From Rhodospirillaceae bacterium MC! (lineage in GTDB: Bacteria; Pseudomonadota; Alphaproteobacteria; MC1), in the NCBI GenBank assembly GCA_002632265.1, contig NQOV01000005.1, positions 62,246 to 126,245 on the forward strand: DNA of 64,000 bases. Direction: 5' to 3'. Shown here piece by piece: positions 42,778-52,513 of this stretch (position 1 is its first letter; the number at the start of each line of letters is the position of its first letter). The notes beneath the pieces are model-generated. The model was not told the origin of the DNA and made no database searches. It was given only the letters and a program-made list of their open reading frames with translations. The position numbers and the translations under genes were made by a program.

Positions 42778-43641
42778 ATGTCAAAAAAATCAATTCTTAC
42801 CATAGTAAATGGTAATACCGCCACTCAAGGGGCGATTCGTTTAAGTTTTTCCATATCAAAATCTCTAAAAGCACACAATAAAATCCTTTTCACAACAAAT
42901 ACACCACAACACACGTTACCAATTATTGGCGAAAACATCAGCCGTCCTGTAATGGATGATATCATAGACACAATTAAAGAAAAAACATCAGAAGCAACCG
43001 AAGCTACATTAAATGCCATTGATATTACATCAAAGGAATTCAACATTAATAAACAACAGGATGTTCCCATTCAAGAATTCCCTTCATATTCTTATCATAA
43101 GCATTTGGGTAATTTAACGGAAATCGTTGCTAATCATGGACGCATGACAGATTTCATCGTTGTTGGTCGTACTAATCTTAACGATGATGATAGCGATGCG
43201 AGTGAATTAATTGAAACTGCTATTTTCCAAACTGGTCATAGTGTTGTACTCGCTCCTAGTGATTACTCTGGCGAATATGAACCGAAAAAAATTGCATTCC
43301 TATGGCGTGGATCTCTAGAGGGAGCAAGAGCTTTAACAGGAGCTTTACCATTTATCGAGCAAGCTGATTCCGTATGCTTAATTGGGAATAAAAGAGAAAT
43401 GCCCATTGATGAAATGAAACATTATTTCAGTTGTCATAGAATAGAAGTACAAGTTCAAGATCTTGATCTTGATAATACAAAAAATGTAGGCGAAGAAATT
43501 GCTCGCATTTGTGATGATAACGATATGGACATGCTAGTAATGGGTGCTTACGTTAAAGGACGTTTAAGAAATTGGATCTTTGGTGGTTTAACATCAAATG
43601 TTATCGAAGAAATTAAAATTCCAATTTTAATGCGTATCTAG
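42778..43641 (+). CDS. Universal stress protein (UspA) family protein
   Basis: Tandem Usp-like halves; C-terminal DMDMLVMGAYVKGRLRNWIFGGLTSNVIEEIKIPILMRI. Confidence 0.8.
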   Translation: MSKKSILTIVNGNTATQGAIRLSFSISKSLKAHNKILFTTNTPQHTLPIIGENISRPVMDDIIDTIKEKTSEATEATLNAIDITSKEFNINKQQDVPIQEFPSYSYHKHLGNLTEIVANHGRMTDFIVVGRTNLNDDDSDASELIETAIFQTGHSVVLAPSDYSGEYEPKKIAFLWRGSLEGARALTGALPFIEQADSVCLIGNKREMPIDEMKHYFSCHRIEVQVQDLDLDNTKNVGEEIARICDDNDMDMLVMGAYVKGRLRNWIFGGLTSNVIEEIKIPILMRI

Positions 43642-43680
43642 ATTTTTTCCTTAAAACAAGATATTATAAATAAAATCTCA

Positions 43681-43740
43681 AACATAACATAACATAACAT
43701 AACATAACATAACATAACATAACATAACATAACATAACAT
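43681..43740. repeat. Pentanucleotide microsatellite (AACAT)12 upstream of pheA
   Basis: Twelve pure copies, ending at a TATAAT hexamer (43740-43745), ~30 bp before the ATG at 43775. Confidence 0.95.
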
Positions 43741-43774
43741 ATAATATAACAATAACATAACGTAATATAATAAA

Positions 43775-44623
43775 ATGACAAATAAAACCAACAAGATTTC
43801 CTTTCAAGGAGAACTCGGTGCTTTCTCTCATCTAGCATGTAAGGAAAAATTTCCCCATATGGATGTTGTGCCATGTATTACATTCGATGATGCTATTAAT
43901 GCGGTCAAGCAAGGTAAAACAGATCTCGCAATGATCCCCATTGATAACACCATAGCGGGCAGAGTTGCCGACGTTCACCGCTTGCTACCTAAATCTAAAT
44001 TACATATTATTGGGGAATTTTTCTTGCCGATTAATCATTGTCTTTTAGTTAATAAAGGTAATAGCATTGAGAACTTAAAGGAAATCCATAGCCATGTTCA
44101 TGCTATCAATCAATGCCGAAATTTTAGCGAAAAACATAAGCTAAAAAGCGTTATCGCAACAGATACGGCAGGATCAGCCAAAGAATTAGCAGAAAATCCC
44201 AATATGGAACATTCGTCCATAGCCTCCCAATTGGCAGGAGAAATCTATGGGCTTGATATTCTTCATCGTGGAATCCAAGATGAGAATGGGAATGTTACAA
44301 GATTCATTGTATTATCGCCAGAAAATACCCATATTGATTATGATCCTAAAAAATTATATGTTACAAGTTTGATGTTTAATACTAAAAATATTCCTGCAGC
44401 CTTATATAAGGTACTCGGTGGCTTTGCAACAAATGATATAAATCTAACTAAATTAGAGAGTTATTTCTTTGAAGGCTCATTAAGTGCCAACTGCTTTTAT
44501 ATGGAAACGGAATCTCATACGGATTCATCTCGCATGAAAAACGCTCTAAAGGAAATCAACTTTTTTGCTGATAACATTAATATACTAGGAACATATCAAG
44601 CTTCTTCATTTAGAAAAAGATAA
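43775..44623 (+). CDS. pheA: Prephenate dehydratase
   Basis: ISFQGELGAFSHLACKEKFP, MIPIDNTIAGRV, DTAGSAKELAE, NLTKLESYFFEGS (ACT domain). Confidence 0.92.
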   Translation: MTNKTNKISFQGELGAFSHLACKEKFPHMDVVPCITFDDAINAVKQGKTDLAMIPIDNTIAGRVADVHRLLPKSKLHIIGEFFLPINHCLLVNKGNSIENLKEIHSHVHAINQCRNFSEKHKLKSVIATDTAGSAKELAENPNMEHSSIASQLAGEIYGLDILHRGIQDENGNVTRFIVLSPENTHIDYDPKKLYVTSLMFNTKNIPAALYKVLGGFATNDINLTKLESYFFEGSLSANCFYMETESHTDSSRMKNALKEINFFADNINILGTYQASSFRKR

Positions 44624-44670
44624 TAAATGCTGAAACTTATCTCAAACTAACCCTATAAGGATATAAAATT

Positions 44671-45423
44671 ATGGAATACATCTCTATTGGATCAGGAAAC
44701 GCCGTTAATTCATGTGGTCAAGCGAACGCCTGCCAACTTTTAAAGCTAAAAAATGAAACCATAGCTATCGACATGGGCCCTACTTCATTAATGCGTTTAA
44801 AACAAGAAAATATTGAACCAGCAGATATCAGCAAGATTTTTATAACTCATCTTCATGGCGATCATGCAGGTGGCTTGCTATATTTTCTACTGGATAAATA
44901 TACTGCAAATCCAGAAAGTATCGTTACAATCATCGGTCCAGTTGGCACTAAAGAAAGCCTAGAGTTAACAACAACCGCAATGTATAACGGCTTAGAACAA
45001 GAATTACTTAATCCTAAAGTGGTAAAATTCGTTGAAGTGGAAATGGATCAAACTATCGAAATTGATAACATTCATCTAGAAACATTTAGAGCCGATCATT
45101 TCACAGGTAAATACCAAGCTCTAATGCTAAAATTAACAGTGGAAAACAAAAGCATATTCTTTAGTGGCGATACAGAATGGCGAGATGAGATAATAACTTA
45201 CACCAATAACACAGATCTTACCGTTCTGGATGTTATGCTAATCAACGCTGTTTTGCCTAAACACATCGTAATAGACGATCTTAAAAGATCCTTAAACGAT
45301 ATTAATGCCAAAAATATTTTCATAAATCATAGTAATATGGGAATAATCAAAGACAACGCTCCTTTCATGCTCAACAACTCAAAAATCAAAATTACCCATG
45401 ACGGTATGCGAGCTACGATATAA
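44671..45423 (+). CDS. Metallo-beta-lactamase-fold hydrolase (ribonuclease Z-like)
   Basis: IFITHLHGDHAGGLLYFL, FRADHFTGKYQALMLK, FFSGDTEW. Confidence 0.8.
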   Translation: MEYISIGSGNAVNSCGQANACQLLKLKNETIAIDMGPTSLMRLKQENIEPADISKIFITHLHGDHAGGLLYFLLDKYTANPESIVTIIGPVGTKESLELTTTAMYNGLEQELLNPKVVKFVEVEMDQTIEIDNIHLETFRADHFTGKYQALMLKLTVENKSIFFSGDTEWRDEIITYTNNTDLTVLDVMLINAVLPKHIVIDDLKRSLNDINAKNIFINHSNMGIIKDNAPFMLNNSKIKITHDGMRATI

Positions 45424-45448
45424 CGTTAGATAAGGATTTAAAGACAAA

Positions 45449-46366
45449 ATGAAACTCTCTGAATTAAATACAAATCTAAAAATTATAAATAATGATGTTG
45501 ATTTCGAGTCTCTAGGTCTAGCTTTAGAACATTATAATGATAAGCCTTTTTTATCTTTTTTATATAATGAGTATTTTATGAAAAAGATACTATCTAACGA
45601 CGCAATAACCGCAGTGGTTACCACTGAACAAGTGGCAGAACTCTTATTAAAAGAAAAACCGTCCTTAGGAATTTTAATTTCCAATGATCCTAAAAATGAT
45701 TTTTATCATATCCATAACACTCTATACGAATCAGGATTTTACAAACAAAATACCATAAAATCCCACATATCCCCTACTGCGATTCTCCACCCTAGCGTAA
45801 ATTTAATGGGCGAAAATATCACAATCGGCGAAAATACTATCATAGAACCCAATGTAGTAATTCATGATAATGTTAGCATAGGCAATAATTGCACTATAAA
45901 ATCAGGTGCAGTTATCGGCGGAAGTTCTTGTATTACTTATGTTAATGAAGACAATAGAAACGCTATAGTTAAATCCTTAGGCTGTGTTGTCATAAAGAAT
46001 AATGTGTATATAAATTCTAATAGCGTTATTGATAAAGGACGCTTTAACACCACATTAATCGAAAGCCATGTGATAATTGATAGTTTAGTTTACATTGCTC
46101 ACGATGTAATAATTAAAGAAAACACTATCCTTTTAGGTGGGACTGTAGTATCAGGCTATACGGTTATCGAACAAGATAGCTACACAGGCCCCAACTCCAC
46201 CATAAGCGACGCTTTACTAATCCAAAAAAATGCTAAAATATCCTTAGGTGCAGTTGTCATTAACAATGTAAAAAGCAATCAGACAATGTCTGGCAATTTC
46301 GCCATGGATCATACCACATGCTTAAAAATCCAACACTACACCAAGAAAAAAATCTCAAAACTTTAG
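45449..46366 (+). CDS. Hexapeptide-repeat acyltransferase, LpxD-like
   Basis: Left-handed beta-helix repeats; ISPTAILHPSVNLMGENITIGENTIIEPNVVIHDNVSIG; NSVIDKGRFNTTLIESHVIIDSLVYIAHDV. Confidence 0.7.
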   Translation: MKLSELNTNLKIINNDVDFESLGLALEHYNDKPFLSFLYNEYFMKKILSNDAITAVVTTEQVAELLLKEKPSLGILISNDPKNDFYHIHNTLYESGFYKQNTIKSHISPTAILHPSVNLMGENITIGENTIIEPNVVIHDNVSIGNNCTIKSGAVIGGSSCITYVNEDNRNAIVKSLGCVVIKNNVYINSNSVIDKGRFNTTLIESHVIIDSLVYIAHDVIIKENTILLGGTVVSGYTVIEQDSYTGPNSTISDALLIQKNAKISLGAVVINNVKSNQTMSGNFAMDHTTCLKIQHYTKKKISKL

Positions 46367-46450
46367 ATATACCTTAACTTAGAGAGACGTGTACTTAATG
46401 CCCTACACTAGCCCTAAGGTAAGGTACAATTAACCCACTTATCACGATCC
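46362..46450 (-). repeat. Partial second copy of the structured element, in tandem with 46454-46560
   Basis: Shares accttaactta…gacgtgtacttaatgccctaca…gccctaaggtaaggtac…cacttatcacgatcc. Confidence 0.8.
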
Positions 46451-46453
46451 GCA

Positions 46454-46560
46454 GGATTGGGAGAAATGGGCTAAGATGTGCCTTAACTTAGGGCGACGTG
46501 TACTTAATGCCCTACATAAGCCCTAAGGTAAGGTACATATTAGCCCATTTATCACGATCC
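46454..46560 (-). repeat. Structured element copy (107 bp) overlapping the uup 3' end
   Basis: ~41-nt arms: GGATcGtGAtAAATGGGCTAAtATGTaCCTTAcCTTAGGGC versus GGATtGgGAgAAATGGGCTAAgATGTgCCTTAaCTTAGGGC. Confidence 0.85.
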
Positions 46561-48411
46561 TACCTCGAGTTCTTCGGCTTTTAGGGAAATATCGAGCCAT
46601 TGTTCTTCGGCTTTTATTAGTTCGTCTTTTACTTCGGTTAGTTGGAATGAGAGGTTGTCGAACTTGGTTGGGTTGTTTAGGTATAGATTGGGATCGGACA
46701 GTTGTTGTTCTATGGTTTCGATGTCTTTGGCTAGGCGTTCCATTGTTTTGGGTAGGATGTCTAGGGCTCTTTTGTCGTTGTAGGTTAGTTTATTAAGAGC
46801 TTCTTTTTTTCGGCGTTCTTTTGCTAGGTTGGGATTTTTCTTTTCTTCTTTTTTCTCTTGAATTTCCTTATTGCTTTTTGATATTTGGTTGAGATAATCA
46901 CTGTATCCGCCTGCGTATTCTGTAACTTTACCGTTACCACTCATTACTATGGTTGATGTGGCTAGTCTATCTATGAAATCACGATCGTGGCTGATTAAGA
47001 TTAACGTGCCGTCATAGTCGCCTAGTACTTCTACTAGTAGGTCTAGGGTGTCCATATCTAGATCGTTTGTTGGCTCATCTAGTACCATTAAATTGGTCGG
47101 ATATGCTAGGATTTTAGCGAGCATTAGTCTATTTTTCTCGCCACCTGATAGATTGCGGATGGGATCGAAAGCCTTTTTTGGATCAAAGAGAAAATCACGC
47201 AGATAACCAATGGCGTGGCGTGGCTTACCATTGACGGTAACATATTCGCCTCCATGATTGGTCAGATAGAAAATCATGTTATCATTTTCATCTAAGCTTT
47301 CACGCTTTTGATCAAAGGAAGATACGCTTAAACCTGTACCGAGTTTTACTGTACCTTTATCTGGAGATAGCTTTCCTATTAACATATTTAAGAATGTAGA
47401 TTTACCGACGCCGTTAGGGCCTACGATCGCAATTTTCTCGCCCTTTTTTACGAGCATTTCAAAGCCATTAACAATCAGCTTTTCCCCTTGATCTTCTGTG
47501 ATGAATGATTTATGTAAATTCTTAACTCGAATTACTGCTTTACCTTGGCCTTCTTCTACTTCCACTTGCATTTTAGCACGTCCACGGCGATGCAAATGGC
47601 TGGATTTAGTTTTGCGTAAACTTGCAAGTTTACCTACACGGCGTTGATTACGTTTTCGGCGTGCGGTAACTCCTCTTTGCATGTAGCGAAGTTCTTCGGC
47701 TATTTGGATATTTAGATTATTTAAATATTTTTCTTCTTCTTCGAAAACTTGTTCTTGCCATGTTTCAAAGTCCGTATATCCAATATGCGATGTACGAAGT
47801 TTTCCACGATCTAGCCAAAATGTGCGTTTAGATGTGGCATTTAAGAACTTCCTATCATGGCTAATTATCAAATAACTCCCCTTAAAGGATTTTACACGTT
47901 CTTCTAACCATAAAATAGCGTCGATATCTAGGTGGTTGGTGGGTTCATCGAGCATTAGGATATCAGGTTCGGCAGATAAGGCACGAGCAAGGGACGCCTT
48001 ACGACTTTCTCCACCAGATAAAGAGGCGAAATCACGGTCAGGATCTAAATTCAATTCGGAACATATGGCGTTAACTTGATATGATCTATCTTGTAATTCA
48101 TCATCTCTTAACTTGGGCAAACCCTCTTTTATGAATTCGAATACGGTTTTATTTACATCTTTTGGGATATCCTGTTCTAAGCGTGAAATTACTGTTCCTG
48201 GTTGGATGAATATTTCGCCGTCATCGGGTTCGATATCGCCTGAAAGAATTTTCATCAAAGTAGATTTACCACAACCATTATGACCAACCAAGCATATTTT
48301 TTCGTTCGGTAAAATACTAAATGAAATATTTTCCAACAACGGCTTTCCTCCGAATGTTACTTTCAAATCTTTCATGGTTACTAAGGGCGGTTGTGCGTTC
48401 GACATTTTCAA
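46552..48411 (-). CDS. uup: ABC-F family ATPase, Uup-like
   Basis: Two ABC domains (GHNGCGKSTLMKIL, LSGGESRKASLARAL; GPNGVGKSTFLNML, LSGGEKNRLMLAKIL) and C-terminal coiled-coil region. Confidence 0.9.
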   Translation of the reverse strand: MKMSNAQPPLVTMKDLKVTFGGKPLLENISFSILPNEKICLVGHNGCGKSTLMKILSGDIEPDDGEIFIQPGTVISRLEQDIPKDVNKTVFEFIKEGLPKLRDDELQDRSYQVNAICSELNLDPDRDFASLSGGESRKASLARALSAEPDILMLDEPTNHLDIDAILWLEERVKSFKGSYLIISHDRKFLNATSKRTFWLDRGKLRTSHIGYTDFETWQEQVFEEEEKYLNNLNIQIAEELRYMQRGVTARRKRNQRRVGKLASLRKTKSSHLHRRGRAKMQVEVEEGQGKAVIRVKNLHKSFITEDQGEKLIVNGFEMLVKKGEKIAIVGPNGVGKSTFLNMLIGKLSPDKGTVKLGTGLSVSSFDQKRESLDENDNMIFYLTNHGGEYVTVNGKPRHAIGYLRDFLFDPKKAFDPIRNLSGGEKNRLMLAKILAYPTNLMVLDEPTNDLDMDTLDLLVEVLGDYDGTLILISHDRDFIDRLATSTIVMSGNGKVTEYAGGYSDYLNQISKSNKEIQEKKEEKKNPNLAKERRKKEALNKLTYNDKRALDILPKTMERLAKDIETIEQQLSDPNLYLNNPTKFDNLSFQLTEVKDELIKAEEQWLDISLKAEELEVGS

Positions 48412-48522
48412 GCTTTCATCAATATATTATTTAATTATTGCCATTTTAATATATTTATGGTAAAATGGCAATATAAATATTAAAGAAAGTTAAACTAATA
48501 ACTAAGAAGAGGAGTTTTAATC

Positions 48523-49866
48523 ATGGATATATCGGCAATCATTTTAGGTGCAGGGCATGGAACAAGAATGAAATCATCCATCCCAAAAGTAGCCCATAAA
48601 ATTGGCGGTAAGCCTATGATTTCCCACGTTATATCATCATTAGAACAAGCAGGATGTGAAAAGAATAACATCACTGTAGTTATAGGCGAAGAACAAACAA
48701 TCTTGCATGATATCCTAAGTGAATATAAGATAGCCTATCAAAAGGAACGCCTAGGAACAGCACACGCTACTCTCTCGGCTCAAGATAGCATAAAAGAAAA
48801 TGTAGGCGATATATTTATCTGCTTTGGCGATAATCCGTTAATTCCTGCTAGCATATATGAACAAATGTTAGAAAAACGCCGTAAGGGTAATCATGTGGTA
48901 TCGGTGGGCTTTCAACATACAGGAACAAAAGCCTATGGACGCTTAATTACAGACGAAAATAAATTACTCGAAAACATCGAATTTAAGGACGCAACAAAAC
49001 AACAACAACAAATTACCCTATGCAATGGCGGAATCATGTGTGTGGACGCTCAACATCTATTTGAACTGCTTAATATGGTGGAAAATAATAATGCTCAAAA
49101 TGAGTATTATTTACCTGATATCATCAAAATAGCCAACAATAAAGGCTTAAGATGTTCTTGGGTTGAGGCTTTAGAAAGTGATATCTTGGGCGTTAATTCA
49201 AGAGTAGAACTCTCACAAGCTGAAGAGATTTTCCAATCTCGTAAACGTCTTGAGGCCATGAATAACGGTGCTACCTTGCTCGATAAAAATACAACCTATT
49301 TTAGCCATGATACAATCATCGGCAAAGATGTTATCATCGAACCGAATGTCTTCTTTGGCGTTGGCGTTAGTGTAGAAGATGAAGTTCACATTAAGGCAAA
49401 TAGTCATTTTGAAAACTGTGTAATTAAAAAGCATGCCATAATCGGTCCCTTTGCTCGTATTCGTCCAGGGGCAATTATTGGCGAACAAGCACACATCGGC
49501 AATTTTGTTGAGATCAAAAACTCGCACATACATAAACAAGCTAAAGTAAATCATCTTACATACATTGGCGATAGTGATATCGGCGAGCGAACAAACATCG
49601 GAGCAGGAACTATCACATGTAACTACGATGGCTTTAATAAGGATAGAACTACAATCGGCAAAGATGTATTCATCGGCTCGAACACATGCTTAATCGCTCC
49701 TGTAACTGTGGAAGATAAAGCCATGACCGCCACTGGTACGGTAGTAACTAAAAATGTGAAATCTGAAGCTCTAGCAATTTCTCGAACTAAACAATTAAAC
49801 AAAGAAAACTTTGCCACGCTTTTAAATAACAAAAATAAAAAGAGAAAAGAACAGAGTAAAAAATAA
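48523..49866 (+). CDS. glmU: Bifunctional UDP-GlcNAc pyrophosphorylase / GlcN-1-P acetyltransferase
   Basis: IILGAGHGTRMKSSIPKVAHKIGGKPM, HLTYIGDSDIGERTNIGAGTITCNYDG. Confidence 0.96.
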   Translation: MDISAIILGAGHGTRMKSSIPKVAHKIGGKPMISHVISSLEQAGCEKNNITVVIGEEQTILHDILSEYKIAYQKERLGTAHATLSAQDSIKENVGDIFICFGDNPLIPASIYEQMLEKRRKGNHVVSVGFQHTGTKAYGRLITDENKLLENIEFKDATKQQQQITLCNGGIMCVDAQHLFELLNMVENNNAQNEYYLPDIIKIANNKGLRCSWVEALESDILGVNSRVELSQAEEIFQSRKRLEAMNNGATLLDKNTTYFSHDTIIGKDVIIEPNVFFGVGVSVEDEVHIKANSHFENCVIKKHAIIGPFARIRPGAIIGEQAHIGNFVEIKNSHIHKQAKVNHLTYIGDSDIGERTNIGAGTITCNYDGFNKDRTTIGKDVFIGSNTCLIAPVTVEDKAMTATGTVVTKNVKSEALAISRTKQLNKENFATLLNNKNKKRKEQSKK

Positions 49867-51419
49867 TGTTATCAAAAGTAAGCACCGTGGGGTTTGACGG
49901 CATACTAACAAGAGAAGTAATTATCGAAACACAAATTACTAAAGGTTTGCCTAGCTTTTCCATTGTCGGCTTGCCTGATAAGACCGTAAGTGAGAGTCGC
50001 TCACGCATTAAAGGAGCGTTAAATTCGGCAGGTATTTCCATACCTGCAAAAAGTATAACCGTTAATCTTTCCCCTGCCGATATCCCAAAGGAAGGCAGTC
50101 ATTTTGATTTAGCCATTGCCATATCTTTACTTATCGCCATGGATATCCTAAAGCAAAATCTTTTTGATGATTACATTATCATGGGCGAATTATCCCTAAG
50201 TGGGATGATAACATCCATAAAAGGTGTTCTTGGTGCGTCCATTTATGCCAATGATCAAAATAAGGATCTCATCTGCCCACATGATAACGATATGGAAGCA
50301 GCCTTAGGCAATGCACGTAGTATTCTTGCAACTAAAAGCTTATCGGATATCATTAACAAGTTTACCAATAGAGATCTCGAAAATATTCTCGAACCGCTAG
50401 ATTATATGAGTTATAGAGAGAAAATCCACCAACTCGCCCAAGAAAGCAAAAACACAGAATACAACGAAATATCCCACGTAATCGGACAAGAAAACGCCAA
50501 ACGTGCCTTAGAGATTTCCGCATCAGGTGGACACAATATGCTAATGATCGGCTCACCAGGATCGGGAAAATCCATGCTTGCCAGTTGTTTACCGAGCATT
50601 CTACCGCCATTAAGCGAAAAGGAAACCATAGAGACAACTCTAATCTATAATGTGGCAACAAAAGATTATAAAAAGCTCATATTTAATCGTCCTTTTATTG
50701 CTCCACATCATACGAGTTCCGCTCCTGCCATTGTTGGCGGAGGGCCCAACGCTACCGCAGGAGCTATCACCATGGCTCACAATGGCGTACTCTTTATGGA
50801 TGAATTCCCAGAATTTAGAAGAGATGTACTCGAATCCCTACGCCAACCACTGGAAACAGGCACAACCACAATCGCCCGAGCAAAACAGACCAACAGCTAT
50901 CCCGCACGCTTTCAACTGATAGGTGCTATGAATCCTTGTAGATGTGGCGATCTTAAAAATAATAATCCCAGTTGTAATCCTAAGGTTTGCAATCATAAAT
51001 ATATGAATAAAATATCCGGTCCGCTTATGGATAGAATGGATATCATTCTTGAGATATCCGCTTTAACATCGAGCGAATTGGAACTAAGTACTAAAAACAA
51101 CAATCACGGCGAAAGCTCAAGCGTTATCGCTAAAAGAGTACAAAAAGCTCGCAATATCCAAGAACAACGCTATAAGGATCTGAATGTTAATTGCTACGTA
51201 AACGCCCACGCTCCGTCCAATATCTTACATGAAATATGTAATCTTGATGAAGATACTCAAAAGTTCTTAAAACAAGCATCGGAAAAATTTAAGCTCACCG
51301 CCAGATCATATTTTAGAACCTTAAAAGTTTCCCGCACCATCGCCGATCTCGCCGAATCCCAATTCGTACAAAAACACCACGTAGCCGAAGCATTGGCATA
51401 TCGCTTGCGTAATTATTAG
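49866..51419 (+). CDS. comM: YifB/ComM-family Mg-chelatase-like AAA+ ATPase
   Basis: GLPSFSIVGLPDKTVSESRSRIKGAL, MIGSPGSGKSMLASCLPSILPPL, AHNGVLFMDEFPEF, AMNPCRCG. Confidence 0.92.
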   Translation: MLSKVSTVGFDGILTREVIIETQITKGLPSFSIVGLPDKTVSESRSRIKGALNSAGISIPAKSITVNLSPADIPKEGSHFDLAIAISLLIAMDILKQNLFDDYIIMGELSLSGMITSIKGVLGASIYANDQNKDLICPHDNDMEAALGNARSILATKSLSDIINKFTNRDLENILEPLDYMSYREKIHQLAQESKNTEYNEISHVIGQENAKRALEISASGGHNMLMIGSPGSGKSMLASCLPSILPPLSEKETIETTLIYNVATKDYKKLIFNRPFIAPHHTSSAPAIVGGGPNATAGAITMAHNGVLFMDEFPEFRRDVLESLRQPLETGTTTIARAKQTNSYPARFQLIGAMNPCRCGDLKNNNPSCNPKVCNHKYMNKISGPLMDRMDIILEISALTSSELELSTKNNNHGESSSVIAKRVQKARNIQEQRYKDLNVNCYVNAHAPSNILHEICNLDEDTQKFLKQASEKFKLTARSYFRTLKVSRTIADLAESQFVQKHHVAEALAYRLRNY

Positions 51420-51533
51420 CAATATTGATATTTCATTCCCCCTTATTAAATAAGGCTTATTTAGGTTACATATACTGTAGAATGTTGCAAATGATTGTAT
51501 TATATATTCTTTTTCTTTTCATTTATCATTTAG

Positions 51534-51576
51534 GTTTGTTGTTGCTGGCCTACTATTTAGGCCAGCAACAACAAAC
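51534..51576. repeat. Perfect palindrome, 19-bp arms, 5-nt centre (GGCC-core family)
   Basis: GTTTGTTGTTGCTGGCCTA-CTATT-TAGGCCAGCAACAACAAAC. Confidence 0.92.
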
Positions 51577-52024
51577 AACAAGCTATAAACAACAAATTAT
51601 ATGATATAAAAACAAGATCTTACTAAACATGAGTCTTTTTATTTAGAATTTACTCTAGTTATCCTTAAGTAAGAGTTATCCTTAAGCAAGCATTTTCCTT
51701 ATAAATTGTCAGACCAATCAAACATTATGAACGCTAACGCCATGTATTTGACAGACAAGAATATTTATTATTTTTGATATTTATCAATTTCTTTACGCTC
51801 TTATAAACAAGTTACTTTTTGTAAAAAAAATTATAGCCAGGCAGGATTTAACAAAACTTAGTAAATACAAATAAATGAAGTTTTAACACATTTATATTGA
51901 CATCTTAAAGATTTTTTGTTATATTTAAAATGATCGAACAATTATAAATGAATTGTAATAAATATCATAACGTAATTTTTAAATTCGTAAAGTAAACAAA
52001 ATAAAAATATTAGGAGAATTATTT

Positions 52025-52513
52025 ATGAAGTTTTTACCCTATAAAGAGAGTAAAGCACATTTAATAATCACACAGCATAAAGATGTTAAAGGTGGTTTAA
52101 TAGTGGCTTTACGAGATTTAGCTGATACTTTTGGATATATTGCCCCGTCATTATTTGATTTTATCGCTGAAACCTTTAGTGTGTCAGCGGTGGAAGTTAA
52201 GGGCGTAGTAACCTATTATCATGATTTCAAAACAGAAAAAAGAGCCACTAATGTGGTACAAGTGTGCATGGCCGAGGCCTGTTATGCTCGTGGATCATCG
52301 GAAATGATAGAAGAACTTAAAAATGTTCTTAATATAGATATCGGCGAAAAAGATATTCATGAAACTTTCGAAATTGAGCCAGTATATTGCTTTGGTAACT
52401 GTGGCACAGGGCCAACAATACGAATCAATGAAAGAATCTTTAGTAACATTAATAAAGATAACGTACGAGCAATCTTAAGAAATTACCGCATGGAAGAAGA
52501 AGAAAATGAATAA
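52025..52513 (+). CDS. fdsG: NAD-dependent formate dehydrogenase gamma subunit (NuoE-like)
   Basis: [2Fe-2S] thioredoxin-like: VVQVCMAEACYARGS, EPVYCFGNCGTGPTIRIN. Confidence 0.85.
   Translation: MKFLPYKESKAHLIITQHKDVKGGLIVALRDLADTFGYIAPSLFDFIAETFSVSAVEVKGVVTYYHDFKTEKRATNVVQVCMAEACYARGSSEMIEELKNVLNIDIGEKDIHETFEIEPVYCFGNCGTGPTIRINERIFSNINKDNVRAILRNYRMEEEENE

Noticed and set aside
43638-43874. 78-aa minus-strand ORF (YVMLC repeats)
   Set aside because: Direct translation of the AACAT microsatellite, overlapping the start of pheA on the other strand.
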